NCBI GenBank assembly: GCA_965219915.1
Contig: OZ244794.1
Coordinates: 2,418,001-2,482,000, forward strand
From: Bin80 sp965219915
GTDB taxonomy: Bacteria; Bacteroidota; Rhodothermia; Rhodothermales; Bin80
Direction: 5' to 3'
DNA: 64,000 bases
Shown here: in pieces, positions 9,272 through 18,027 of the stretch
Numbering within the stretch: position 1 is the first letter of the stretch
Layout: each line of letters begins with the position of its first letter
Translations under genes and position numbers: made by a program
The notes under the pieces: model-generated
The model's database searches: none
Seen by the model: only the letters and a program-made list of their open reading frames with translations
Told to the model about the DNA's origin: nothing

Positions 9272-9299
9272 AAAAAAGGGCGCCCGCAACCGAGCTCCC
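9272..9299 (-). terminator. Possible terminator downstream of nadB
   Basis: On the minus strand GGGAGC (9299-9294) and GCGCCC (9283-9278) can pair with one mismatch around a 10-base loop, followed by six T (9277-9272). It could end the prfB-nadB transcript, or be a second leader element of the rimP operon, since little room for a promoter is left between it and the next hairpin. Confidence 0.4.
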
Positions 9300-9414
9300 A
9301 TCTGCCGCCAAACGATCATCACCAGAAACTGCACAAGGGTCCAGCACCCGGACGCACGACCGTAGCGCGGATAGTTACTGTCTTACGTGCCTAGTGTTCC
9401 ATTCTCAGTTAATT

Positions 9415-11016
9415 CTAAACCAAACTTGGGCGCCGTTCAGTGCTTACCTGCTCTGGATAGTCCAATGTATAGTGTAACCCGCGGCTTTCGCGCCGCATTT
9501 GTGCACTACGGATCACCAGGTAGGCAACTGCAATCAGATTGCGCAGTTCGCAGAGCCGGCTGGAAATCCGCGTCCGATGATAGAATTCTTCTACCTCTTC
9601 GTAGAGCAATCTTGTTCGGCGCAATGCCCGGGCAAGTCGCAAATCTGACCGAACAATGCCAACGTAATTCCACATCGTCCGCTGAAGCTCATCACGATTA
9701 TGCGATATCAGCACCCACTCCCCCTGGCGCTCTGTGCCTGAAGCGTCCCAATCGGGCACCTTCTCATTTAGTGCACGCGTTCCCGCAATCTGTATGGCGA
9801 TGTTTGTGGCTCTCCGACTGAATACTAGGGCCTCTAATAGCGAGTTGCTCGCCAATCTGTTCGCTCCATGTAATCCAGTACAGGCTACCTCTCCTATGGC
9901 CAGCAATCCAGAGATACTGGTCCTTGCCAGTTCATCGGTCTGGACTCCGCCACACTGATAATGTGCCGCCGGGACAACCGGAATGGGTTCATTTGTCGGA
10001 TCTACGCCAAATTTTCGGCATGTTCCTACGATATGGGGAAAATACTCTTCAATCTCTTTAGCTTGGATGTGAGAAATGTCCAGAAGAACATAATTCTCTC
10101 CGCGATTCTTGAGCTGATCGTCAATCGCACGGGCAACAATATCCCTAGGGGCCAACTCAGCCCGTGAATCATAACTTTTCATAAAGGCCTCTCCGCTCTG
10201 ATTTAAAAGAACGCCACCATGCCCCCGAACGGCTTCAGATATCAGAAATGCCCGCCCCCTATGCTCTCGCCCCCGATAAAGTGCAGTAGGATGAAACTGT
10301 ACGAACTCCATATTGGCTACACGAGCCTTGGCACGATATGCCATAGCAACTCCGTCCCCTGTAGCAATGGATGGGTTCGTCGTATGTTGATATACTTCGC
10401 ATGACCCACCTGTAGCTAGCAATGTTACCCGAGACAGAAAGGTGTGCACAGTCTCACCCTTTTCGTCTAATACATAAGCCCCAAAACAATTAATATCCGG
10501 GCGCAGCCGGGTGACATGCTGTCCTAAATGATGCTCCGTAATCAGGTCGACCGCGTAATGAAAGTCAAAGACAGTAATATTGGGATGTGCAATGATTGCC
10601 GCCAGGAGTACCCGCTCGACTTCCCGCCCGGTTGCATCTTTCGCGTGAATGATCCGGGGATGTGCGTGTCCGCCCTCACGTCCCAGGTGCAACTGCCCTC
10701 CTGCCTTAGTGAATGAGGCCCCCAGATCAATCAATGACTGGATTTCACGAGGACCCTCGGTAATCACGCTTCTTACGATGTCCTCATCGCAAAGGCCTGC
10801 ACCGGCAATGAGTGTGTCATTTATATGACTCTCAAGCGAATCCTCCTTGTCCCAGACGCTTGCAATACCGCCCTGTGCGTAGTTGGTATTTGACTCGGCA
10901 GTCTCTTTTTTGGTAATGATTGCTACGCGGCCATGGTCGGCGACGCCCAAGGCAAACCATAATCCAGCTATGCCACTGCCCAGGACGAGATAATCATACT
11001 GATGTTGATTTGCCAT
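9415..11016 (-). CDS. nadB: L-aspartate oxidase
   Basis: NadB oxidises L-aspartate to iminoaspartate, the first step of de novo NAD synthesis, using FAD. The 533-residue protein has the dinucleotide-binding motif VLGSGIAGLWFAL near residue 11, the family block SNTNYAQGGIASVW, the substrate-loop REGGHAHPRI, and the flavoprotein signature VACTGLHGANRLASNSLLE near residue 380. The C-terminal helical domain is complete. The ATG at 11016 lies two bases after the prfB stop, so prfB and nadB are co-transcribed, an unusual pairing. The next enzyme, NadA, is not in the window. Confidence 0.96.
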   Translation of the reverse strand: MANQHQYDYLVLGSGIAGLWFALGVADHGRVAIITKKETAESNTNYAQGGIASVWDKEDSLESHINDTLIAGAGLCDEDIVRSVITEGPREIQSLIDLGASFTKAGGQLHLGREGGHAHPRIIHAKDATGREVERVLLAAIIAHPNITVFDFHYAVDLITEHHLGQHVTRLRPDINCFGAYVLDEKGETVHTFLSRVTLLATGGSCEVYQHTTNPSIATGDGVAMAYRAKARVANMEFVQFHPTALYRGREHRGRAFLISEAVRGHGGVLLNQSGEAFMKSYDSRAELAPRDIVARAIDDQLKNRGENYVLLDISHIQAKEIEEYFPHIVGTCRKFGVDPTNEPIPVVPAAHYQCGGVQTDELARTSISGLLAIGEVACTGLHGANRLASNSLLEALVFSRRATNIAIQIAGTRALNEKVPDWDASGTERQGEWVLISHNRDELQRTMWNYVGIVRSDLRLARALRRTRLLYEEVEEFYHRTRISSRLCELRNLIAVAYLVIRSAQMRRESRGLHYTLDYPEQVSTERRPSLV

Positions 11017-11018
11017 GA

Positions 11019-12120
11019 TTATTGCAGCAGGTAAGCCTTAATGAACGCATCCAAGTCCCCATCCATCACTGCCTGCACATTGGTCAACTTGAGTTCTGTG
11101 CGATGGTCATTCACCATTGTGTACGGCTGGAACACATAGGAACGAATCTGGCTGCCAAAATCAATCCGCTTCTTTTCCGCTGACCGCTTGTTCTTCTCCT
11201 CCTCCTGTATTGCCTGTTCCAGGCGATAAACGCGGCTCTTGAGCATCGTCATAGCGCGGTCCCTGTTCTGGCGTTGACTGCGCTCCTCAGTGCATTCTGC
11301 CGCGACTCGAGCCTGTTCCCCATCTGAAAGTACCCCCGTCCAAATCAACCGTACTCCGGTCTCCAGTTTATTCACGTTTTGCCCACCTTTACCACCGGAG
11401 CGAAAGGTTTGCAGCTCAATATCAGCGTCGCGTAAATCAATCTCGATGGTGTCATCAATCTCAGGATAGACAAATACACTCGCAAACGATGTATGACGAC
11501 GCGCATTTGAATCAAACGGAGAGATACGTACGAGTCTATGCACCCCGGATTCAGCCTTCAGGTACCCATACGCAAAGTTCCCCTGAATCCCCAGCGAGGC
11601 GCTTTTGATACCCGCCACATCGCCCTCCTGATACCCAAGCAATAGCACTTTAAAGCCTTGCCGTTCGGCGTATCGCGTGTACATGCGCAGCAGCATTTCA
11701 GCCCAATCCTGGCTCTCCGTACCCCCCGCTCCGGGGTTGATCGTCAGGATAGCGTTTCGCTGATCGTCATCTCCAGCGAGCATGCTGCGCAGCTCAAGGG
11801 ATTCAACGGATTCAAACAGGGCCTGGAAGCTTGCCTCTATATCCTGCTCCAGGTTCTCCCCTTCTTCTTCCGCAAGCTCTAACAACGTAGAAATATCCTC
11901 CGCATGCTCGGATACAACGTCGTATGCATCAAGCCAAGTTTTCTCTGACGCGATCGCGCGCTCTGTGGCTTGTGCTGTCTCCGCATCATCCCAGTAGCCT
12001 GGGGCTAGGCGTTTCCTGTTTAATTCCTCAACTCGATTTGACCGCTTGGCCAAGTCAAAGATAGCCCCCGAGCACGCGCGCACGCTCCAGTAAGCCTTCT
12101 ATTTCAGGTCGGGGAATCAT
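11019..12120 (-). CDS. prfB: Peptide chain release factor 2, made by programmed +1 frameshift
   Basis: RF2 releases finished proteins at UGA and UAA codons. Translation from the ATG at 12120 gives 21 codons ending GGYL, meets an in-frame TGA (12057-12055), and must shift +1 at CTT-TGA-C to continue as DLAKRSNRVEEL. The product is then about 366 residues, matching E. coli RF2. The body has the stop-recognition tripeptide SPF in RISPFDSNARRHTSF and the catalytic GGQ in SGGKGGQNVNKLE. Without the shift, only a 21-residue peptide would be made. The stop lies two bases before nadB. Confidence 0.95.
12054..12072 (-). promoter_or_regulatory. prfB programmed frameshift site
   Basis: The minus strand reads CTC GGG GGC TAT CTT TGA C. 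It contains the slippery CTT, the UGA stop in a weak context before C, and an internal G-rich Shine-Dalgarno-like run of five G three to four bases upstream of CTT. This is the classical autoregulatory site at which scarce RF2 lets ribosomes slip and make more RF2. The G-run is one base further upstream than in E. coli. Confidence 0.93.
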
Positions 12121-12727
12121 TTGTTAGTATGCTGTTGGTTACTACACTGATCTTTTACGATCCATATCCTAAAACTCTGCAGCAACCAATTATTAGGGGA
12201 AAGTTGCAGGATAGAACAAAAACATCGTGTTAAATAATGATTCCTGCATTATAAACGGATCGTAAGGAACCAGTGCTCCTCAACGCACAGATATTCCAAC
12301 CGTGGCTGATGGAATCATGGGGAGGTCACACGCAATTATAGGGCGCATGTTCCTGGGCTCTGATTTTCAGTTTAACATCTCCGTCCAAAGTTGAAATGTC
12401 TCTGACCTAATCTATCTGCCGTCAATCATGAGGAGCAGCCCATCCGAAGTCTGTACAAGCGAACCCGGGCATTGGTTTAGGTTGCTGATCTGCTACCTTC
12501 ATTACTCTTTTGTTCACAGTGCCGTAAAGAGAATTGTCAGGTACAATAAAAAAGCGGCTTATATCGTTGTTACACTTCCTCAGATACCTATCGACGCGAA
12601 CCGAATCATGCCGCGAGGCACAGAAAGTTCGGGTCTACATCTAGCCCGTACAACAATTGGAACATTTACACAGAGAGGGACGCTAGCCCCCCAAGCTATT
12701 TCAACCATTAATACTCTTCCAATCCTA
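12121..12727. other. Divergent intergenic region between prfB and a propeller gene
   Basis: These 607 bases lie between two divergently read genes and should hold both promoters. An open frame on the plus strand starts at 12428 and joins the propeller gene in frame, but its first 100 residues look non-coding and precede the signal peptide, so I count it as untranslated. Confidence 0.5.
12189..12219 (-). promoter_or_regulatory. Candidate prfB promoter
   Basis: On the minus strand TTGTTC (12219-12214) is followed after 18 bases by TAATAAT (12195-12189), a fair sigma-70-like pair about 70 bases before the prfB start. A TATAAT at 12253-12248 further upstream has no good -35 partner. The call rests on hexamer likeness only. 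Confidence 0.25.
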
Positions 12728-13759
12728 ATGCTGCGACATACATTCACTTGTGTTCTTCTTATTGCTCTTGCCGCTTGCAGCAGATCTGAGCGGTCGGATG
12801 AAAATCTGGCGCTCAGCCAGATTGAAGGATTTCCGTTTCCCATACACGTACAGGAGTCAACTGGTCGCGAGTGGCGAGAGGTAGGGCTCGAAGCCATTGC
12901 CGTAATCGGTGCCTCGGAGGAGCAAATGCTCTATCAGGCATCCAGCATTGCCGGTACCAAGGACGGGAGCAGTTATATCCTGGACTACAATGACATGATG
13001 GTCAAGCACTTCAACGCTGCAGGTAGTCTTGTCCAAACCTATGGCAATGGAAGGGGAGAAGGCCCAGGTGAATTCGGTAATCCCATGCCAATATCCATTG
13101 ACGCAGAGGGAAATGTCGTGGTACCTGATGCGGTTCGGCGCTCGGTCATCAGATTTGGGCAAGGAGGAGAACTGCTGGAATCGGCCAAACTGGACTTTCA
13201 GCCTTTTCGTATGGCGCTCACGGATGCAGGCCGCCATTACTTCGTGTTGTCCGGGTTTCTTCGCGATGAGCACATGTTCGGTACTAGTCAGGGGCTGGAC
13301 CAAGCACTTCATACCTTTGGCACGTCAGATCTGGAGCCTCTCGGTCTTGGAGGCCAAATCACAACAGTGGATGACGACATGATCTATAGCCCAAGTAACT
13401 ATGGGTTCATTGCCCGCTTTTCACCCTCAGGCGACATCGTGTTTGCCCGAGAAACACTGGACCCGATGGAACCGCCTACTTTTGAGACTATCGACGTCAT
13501 GGGCATGACTGGCTTACGGTTTAAGTCTCGGCCTCCTGGCAAGTATATCCTGACGTATTTCGACGGGTACCTGTACATGGAATCCCGGGTGCTTTCGGCC
13601 GAAAGGAAAAATACAGTTATGGATGTCTATGACGCTGATGAAGGGTCCTACAGCTACTCGTTCGAGGTCCCTGGCCGATGGAGAGACATAGATGTCGCAG
13701 GTAATTATCTGTTTGCACTACGGGATACCCTAGGCACGGTTTTCGAGTTTCGGCAGTAG
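12728..13759 (+). CDS. 6-bladed beta-propeller lipoprotein
   Basis: The ATG at 12728 opens a textbook lipoprotein signal peptide, MLRHTFTCVLLIALAACSR, with lipobox LAAC. The roughly 320-residue mature part has propeller features: NGRGEGPGEFGNPMPISID closely matches the GRGPGEF motif of the protein at 2595, and blade-like repeats such as DGSSYILDYNDMMVKHF and GNVVVPDAVRRSVIRF recur. It is probably anchored in the outer or inner membrane facing the periplasm. The function is unknown. It reads away from prfB and stands alone. Repeated paralogues of this type are common in Rhodothermota and relatives. Confidence 0.8.
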   Translation: MLRHTFTCVLLIALAACSRSERSDENLALSQIEGFPFPIHVQESTGREWREVGLEAIAVIGASEEQMLYQASSIAGTKDGSSYILDYNDMMVKHFNAAGSLVQTYGNGRGEGPGEFGNPMPISIDAEGNVVVPDAVRRSVIRFGQGGELLESAKLDFQPFRMALTDAGRHYFVLSGFLRDEHMFGTSQGLDQALHTFGTSDLEPLGLGGQITTVDDDMIYSPSNYGFIARFSPSGDIVFARETLDPMEPPTFETIDVMGMTGLRFKSRPPGKYILTYFDGYLYMESRVLSAERKNTVMDVYDADEGSYSYSFEVPGRWRDIDVAGNYLFALRDTLGTVFEFRQ

Positions 13760-14010
13760 ACATTGATCGGCATGCATTCTGAGCCAGATCTTTCTCTCGT
13801 ACGACAGTGGCCAGAACGGACTCTCCACTAACACGCGCTCATTAACTGCAATTGTTTTTGGAGAGTAATCCAAAATTTCGGATTCTCGGACGAGAATGCG
13901 AGGCGGCATGCTCAAAAACATTGAACCATATTTCAGCAACGGGGGCACTTTCCAGGGTCGCATCCGTATTTTACGGCCCCAAGCAACAGACCACCATATC
14001 TGACCCACTG

Positions 14011-14325
14011 ATGGCACAAACTTTCTCTGTTATTGTTTTGGTATACGAAGATGGCACGCTAGCAATCACCGAAAGCGATATAGAAGGACTCTTCATTGAG
14101 GTTGACACATTCCATGGGTTGTTTGTCGAACTTCTATGGATTGCTTCTGATTTATTGGAGCTAAATCACGGCCTATCTGCTGAACAAATTGCAGAGAGTA
14201 CATTGCGCTTAGAATTCAAATTCGTTACAGATACTGTTCGCAAACGAAAAACTAGTCCCTTGACCTCATTTCCTGGGGTACTTTGGGGCAACAACGAACT
14301 CACACACCCGCTACAGCTTGCGTAA
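14011..14325 (+). CDS. DUF1902 / HicB-like protein, probable antitoxin remnant
   Basis: The 104-residue product starts MAQTFSVIVLVYEDGTLAIT and continues with SDIEGLFIEVDTFHGLFVE and a DLLELN stretch. This pattern (strand, variable loop, S-D-I-x-G-L, then an Asp-Thr before a helix) resembles DUF1902 proteins, which have a HicB-like fold and often pair with a HicA-like toxin. The frame is open further upstream to 13852, but the ATG at 14011 starts the domain cleanly. The last 35 residues do not look like the family and may be out of frame. The decayed HicA-like sequence just downstream supports the assignment. Confidence 0.5.
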   Translation: MAQTFSVIVLVYEDGTLAITESDIEGLFIEVDTFHGLFVELLWIASDLLELNHGLSAEQIAESTLRLEFKFVTDTVRKRKTSPLTSFPGVLWGNNELTHPLQLA

Positions 14326-14516
14326 GTCATTGCAGGGCATGGGCGTCAAGTTTTGAAGTTGCTAAAAAGTATGGCTTCTCGATAAAACGCTACTCGCGTG
14401 ATTGTCACGCAATCTAGAGTAAGGGCAAAACAATCGTGTCTGTTCCAGCAAAAATTAAAAAGCGTCACATGGCTAATGAGATTCTCAGGGGTGCAGGGGG
14501 CGGGAAAAAGATTTAG
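14326..14516 (+). pseudogene. Decayed HicA-like toxin gene
   Basis: Reading from 14355 in frame gives EVAKKYGFSIKRYSRDCHAI, then an amber TAG (14415-14417), then SKGKTIVSVPAKIKKRHMA and NEILRGAGGGKKI up to a TAG at 14514-14516. The order (helix, K-Y-G-F, basic strand, a His before the strand end, a V-x-V-P strand, and a final helix A-N-x-I-L) is that of the HicA/YcfA mRNA-interferase fold. No start codon exists in this frame; the apparent first helix (GRQVLK at 14341) lies in another frame. The gene therefore has at least one nonsense mutation and one frameshift. The catalytic His lies in CHAI, just before the stop. Confidence 0.6.
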
Positions 14517-14727
14517 ATAACCTTCCCTGCTTGACATTTCTAGGCATAATTACTCAACATTACTATCGGACAGGCGCAATCCACCATGTGAATCCAACCC
14601 TTTGGTGATTCTGACATCATTGTGTTCTAGCCTGAACCTCCAAGAAACTCAGTCGGCCCCACTTTTTGAGTGGCCCGTGTAATCTCAGTACCTATTGAAG
14701 AAAAAGAAGTGGAAGGTGGTCGCCTGG

Positions 14728-15138
14728 TCAGCTTCCCGTTTTTGAATTCTGAGAATCGAGTAACCCGGGAAAAAAATGACGCACTGACTTGGCAAGAGGA
14801 GGAACTATCCAAGGACTAATCGAGGAGCCTAATGCCCCACCCGCTATCCCGAGCAGCACTCCAGGCAACACGGTAATCACAGGAACTAATATGCTTGGAA
14901 TGCCTCCAAATAGCCCGCCGATTATATTAAGCAGACGTTGCGTTGGAGCCGATGCCACAATGAATGCATGTGCAAGAAATAGCCCCCATGCCAATCCCAC
15001 AGCAATGCCTCCAACAAGCCACCCCCTCCTGCGACCAAGAATTCCTGCTACAATACCTCCCGCAACGCTCCAGGCCCATCCGAACATCAAGTGAAACGCT
15101 AGAGCCGTTACGGTACCGACCAGAAGCCTTAAGGGCAT
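14728..15138 (-). CDS. Small integral membrane protein, unknown function
   Basis: The 136-residue product is almost entirely hydrophobic, with about four membrane segments separated by short charged loops (GRRRG near residue 37) and glycine-rich stretches such as IIGGLFGGIPSILVPVI. The start ATG at 15138 lies inside the end of the aminotransferase gene (10-base overlap), which argues for real, coupled translation. I recognise no family. Its context suggests a partner of the aminotransferase/aldehyde dehydrogenase pair, but a transport role would be a guess. Confidence 0.6.
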   Translation of the reverse strand: MPLRLLVGTVTALAFHLMFGWAWSVAGGIVAGILGRRRGWLVGGIAVGLAWGLFLAHAFIVASAPTQRLLNIIGGLFGGIPSILVPVITVLPGVLLGIAGGALGSSISPWIVPPLAKSVRHFFPGLLDSQNSKTGS

Positions 15139-16301
15139 GCATCCCTACATTTTTGAGCAAACCTGGCGATGCGGCGACCAGCTTCGGCCACCTTATCATC
15201 TGCTGTAGCATAAGAACAACGTACAAATCCTTCACCACTTGGGCCAAAAGCATCTCCTGGTACCACAGCTACGGACTCCTCGCTAATCAAACCCTGTGCA
15301 AAGTCCTCCGAGCTCAGCCCAGTTGATCGGATATCAGGAAAACAGTAAAAAGCCCCTTCCGGCTCAAACGTACTGAGTCCGGCTGCCCGCAAGCTGTCCA
15401 CTAGCACTCGCCTGCGGCCATCGTACGCCTGACGCATACGTTCAACGTCAGGGGCGCATCCCTGGATCGCCGCAAGTGCGCCGTACTGGGCCATCGTAGG
15501 TGCACTCATAACCATATACTGGTGCACCTTGTAAAGTCCCTTATAGATTGAGTAGGGTGCGACTGCATAACCGAGACGCCAGCCTGTCATGGCATACGCC
15601 TTCGAAAAGCCTCCCAAAACAATACTACGTTCACGCAGGGATTCAACAGCCCATGCACTGGCATGTCCAGTCGATTTTGCTTCACCGTAAATGAGTTGAT
15701 CGTAGATCTCGTCCGAAAGCAGTATTAGATCGTGTGCCTCCGCCAGAGTAGCAATTTCCTCGAGCGTTTCCCGTTTCAGGACGGCCCCCGTAGGATTATT
15801 CGGATAACCTATAAAAATCATCCGGGTACGTGAAGTTATCCTGCTGGCAATGTCATCAGCTGTGACTTCAAAATTCCTTTCTGCACTGGTCGGTACATGC
15901 ACTACTTGACCATGGGCAAACCTGGCGAGAGGGCCATAAGACACAAAACACGGCTCGGGAATCAGCACCTCATCCCCAGGATTAAGCAAAGCTAGCATGG
16001 CTAACTCCATGGCCTCGCTGACACCAACCGTGATCAAAACCTGATCCGCTTCGACAGGGTATCCATACAGCCCATTGAGATGCTCGGCGATTGCTTCACG
16101 AAGCTCAATTAGTCCGGCATTGGAAGTGTAACCCGTTTTGCCGGCCGCTAGAGAAGCAACCGCTGCATCAATCGCCGCGCTGGGGGTTACAAAGTCAGGT
16201 TCACCGATCCCCAGCGAAATCACATCCTCCATCGTGGCCGCTATATCAAAGAAGCGGCGAATTCCGCTCGGAGGAACTGAATGGATATGTTTTGCAAGCA
16301 T
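15129..16301 (-). CDS. PLP-dependent class I/II aminotransferase
   Basis: The sequence is a fold-type I aminotransferase of the aspartate/aromatic/2-aminoadipate group, with SLGIGEPDFVTP near the N-terminus, GYPNNPTGAVL, SDEIYDQLIYG and the PLP-lysine motif GGFSKAYAMTGWRLGYAV. I use the ATG at 16301, since MLAKHIHSVPPSGIRRFFD is the typical start; a TTG at 16316 would overlap the upstream stop. Substrate specificity cannot be read from sequence. Because it follows an antiquitin-type dehydrogenase by 11 bases, 2-aminoadipate/2-oxoadipate transamination in lysine breakdown is a reasonable inference. Confidence 0.88.
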   Translation of the reverse strand: MLAKHIHSVPPSGIRRFFDIAATMEDVISLGIGEPDFVTPSAAIDAAVASLAAGKTGYTSNAGLIELREAIAEHLNGLYGYPVEADQVLITVGVSEAMELAMLALLNPGDEVLIPEPCFVSYGPLARFAHGQVVHVPTSAERNFEVTADDIASRITSRTRMIFIGYPNNPTGAVLKRETLEEIATLAEAHDLILLSDEIYDQLIYGEAKSTGHASAWAVESLRERSIVLGGFSKAYAMTGWRLGYAVAPYSIYKGLYKVHQYMVMSAPTMAQYGALAAIQGCAPDVERMRQAYDGRRRVLVDSLRAAGLSTFEPEGAFYCFPDIRSTGLSSEDFAQGLISEESVAVVPGDAFGPSGEGFVRCSYATADDKVAEAGRRIARFAQKCRDACP

Positions 16302-16312
16302 TCTTGAGTAGG

Positions 16313-17842
16313 TCAAACAAATTCAACCCCTTGTGCCAGGGGAAGGTTTTTGCCGTAGTTAATGGTGTTCGTGGCACGGCGCATGTAATTCTTCCATGCG
16401 TCTGAGCCACTTTCGCGTCCACCGCCGGTTTCTTTCTCACCACCGAACGCCCCACCGATTTCCGCACCACTAGTGCCGATGTTCACATTGGCTATACCAC
16501 AATCACTACCAAACGGGCCGCAGAAAATTTCTGCTTCCAGAACATTCTCCGTAAATATCGCACTGGCAAGCCCTTGGGGTACACCATTCTGAATCTCAAT
16601 TGCCTCCTCCAACCGGTCGTACTCGTGTACATAGCAAATTGGAGCAAATGTTTCTGTTTGCACGATTGAAGCATCGGGAGATATTTCGACAAGGGCAGGG
16701 TTTACATAAACTCCCTTTGCGGGTACCCCCGCGGTTACACGTCCACCACCATGAACTCGTCCCCCCTGTTCAACAGCCAGCTCGAGTGCTGCGCGCATTG
16801 CATTTTCCGCCTCCTTATCAATCAGCGGACCAATCAATACCCCGGCGTCTCGTGGATCCCCTACACGTATTGAGGCCCATGCACCAAGCAGGCGTGAAAT
16901 CAACTTATCCTTAATACTCTTGTGAACTATCAGGCGACGCAGTGTAGTGCATCGCTGTCCTGTCGTCCCAACTGCAGCAAAAGTGATGGCCTTTACAGCT
17001 AGATCAAGGTCTGCACTGGGGGCAACGATCAGCGCATTATTGCCCCCTAACTCCAACAATGACCGCCCGAGACGTTTCGCCACACGCTGACCCACTGCCC
17101 GCCCCATTGCTATTGATCCCGTTGCCGAAATGAGCGGCAACCTAGGGGAATCAACCAGGGCCTCACCCACAACCCGACCACCATTGACCACTACGCTCAG
17201 TGCATCTGGAGCATCTTCAAAGTCACGGATGACCCTCATAAGCAGATTATGGCATGCCAACGCACAGAATGGGGTTTTCTCGGAGGGTTTCCAAACTACT
17301 GGATCTCCGCAGACCAATGCCAGTGCAGCATTCCAAGACCATACAGCAACGGGAAAGTTGAATGCTGAGATCACCCCCACTGCTCCCAATGGATGCCATT
17401 GCTCCATCAGGCGGTGCTGTGGTCGTTCGCTTTGAATTGTCAACCCGTAAAGTTGACGACTCAATCCAGTGGCAAAATCACAGACATCAATCATTTCCTG
17501 CACTTCTCCTTCCGCCTCCGATTGAATCTTACCTGCCTCCAAGGTGACCAATGCCCCTAATTCCTCCTTGTACTCGCGTAGTAGTTGGCCGAACTGTCGG
17601 ACTAACTCTCCACGACGAGGACCTGGGACATTTCTCCAGAAAAGAAACGCGTCATGCGCAGCCTGACAACCCGCCTCCACCTCCGCTGATGTTGCGGTAC
17701 CGACCCGCTCAATCAGGCTCCCATCAATCGGGCTGTAGACATCTATGGGAGACGCACCACCAAGGTGTGTCGATGCACCTATTGCCAACCCGGCCCCTGG
17801 GCCCGCTATCCCAAGAGAATCAAGAAGAGAGTATGCGTTCAT
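16313..17842 (-). CDS. Antiquitin-type (ALDH7) aldehyde dehydrogenase, probably aminoadipate-semialdehyde dehydrogenase
   Basis: The 509 residues carry aldehyde dehydrogenase signatures: NFPVAVWSWNAALALVCGD, the general-base Glu in LELGGNNALIV and the catalytic Cys in GTTGQRCTTLRR. The C-terminal block AEIGGAFGGEKETGGGRESG followed by DAWKNYMRR is characteristic of the ALDH7 family, whose best-known activity is NAD-linked oxidation of alpha-aminoadipate semialdehyde to 2-aminoadipate in lysine catabolism. The ATG at 17842 fits the usual length. It heads a run with the aminotransferase and the small membrane protein. Confidence 0.9.
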   Translation of the reverse strand: MNAYSLLDSLGIAGPGAGLAIGASTHLGGASPIDVYSPIDGSLIERVGTATSAEVEAGCQAAHDAFLFWRNVPGPRRGELVRQFGQLLREYKEELGALVTLEAGKIQSEAEGEVQEMIDVCDFATGLSRQLYGLTIQSERPQHRLMEQWHPLGAVGVISAFNFPVAVWSWNAALALVCGDPVVWKPSEKTPFCALACHNLLMRVIRDFEDAPDALSVVVNGGRVVGEALVDSPRLPLISATGSIAMGRAVGQRVAKRLGRSLLELGGNNALIVAPSADLDLAVKAITFAAVGTTGQRCTTLRRLIVHKSIKDKLISRLLGAWASIRVGDPRDAGVLIGPLIDKEAENAMRAALELAVEQGGRVHGGGRVTAGVPAKGVYVNPALVEISPDASIVQTETFAPICYVHEYDRLEEAIEIQNGVPQGLASAIFTENVLEAEIFCGPFGSDCGIANVNIGTSGAEIGGAFGGEKETGGGRESGSDAWKNYMRRATNTINYGKNLPLAQGVEFV

Positions 17843-18027
17843 CCCAATATGCTGACACTTAAATAATATTTATACAGATGAATACGAAATGACCGGAATG
17901 GGGGCACTTTTGAATTCTGCTCGCCCTATTCTCAGATCACGGCAAAAAGAGTAAGGGCGCCAAGTAGTTCCTCCTCGAAACTTGACAGATCTGCTTCCTA
18001 AACCATGAAAGATTGCCAGAATAAGGA

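Noticed and set aside
13730..14017. Minus-strand frame of 95 residues between the propeller and DUF1902 genes
   Set aside because: Composition looks protein-like, but it overlaps the ends of both neighbours, has no family resemblance and no convincing start.
14640..14690. Inverted repeat around GGCCCCACTTTTTGAGTGGCCC
   Set aside because: Pairs only partly and has no T-run following on either strand.
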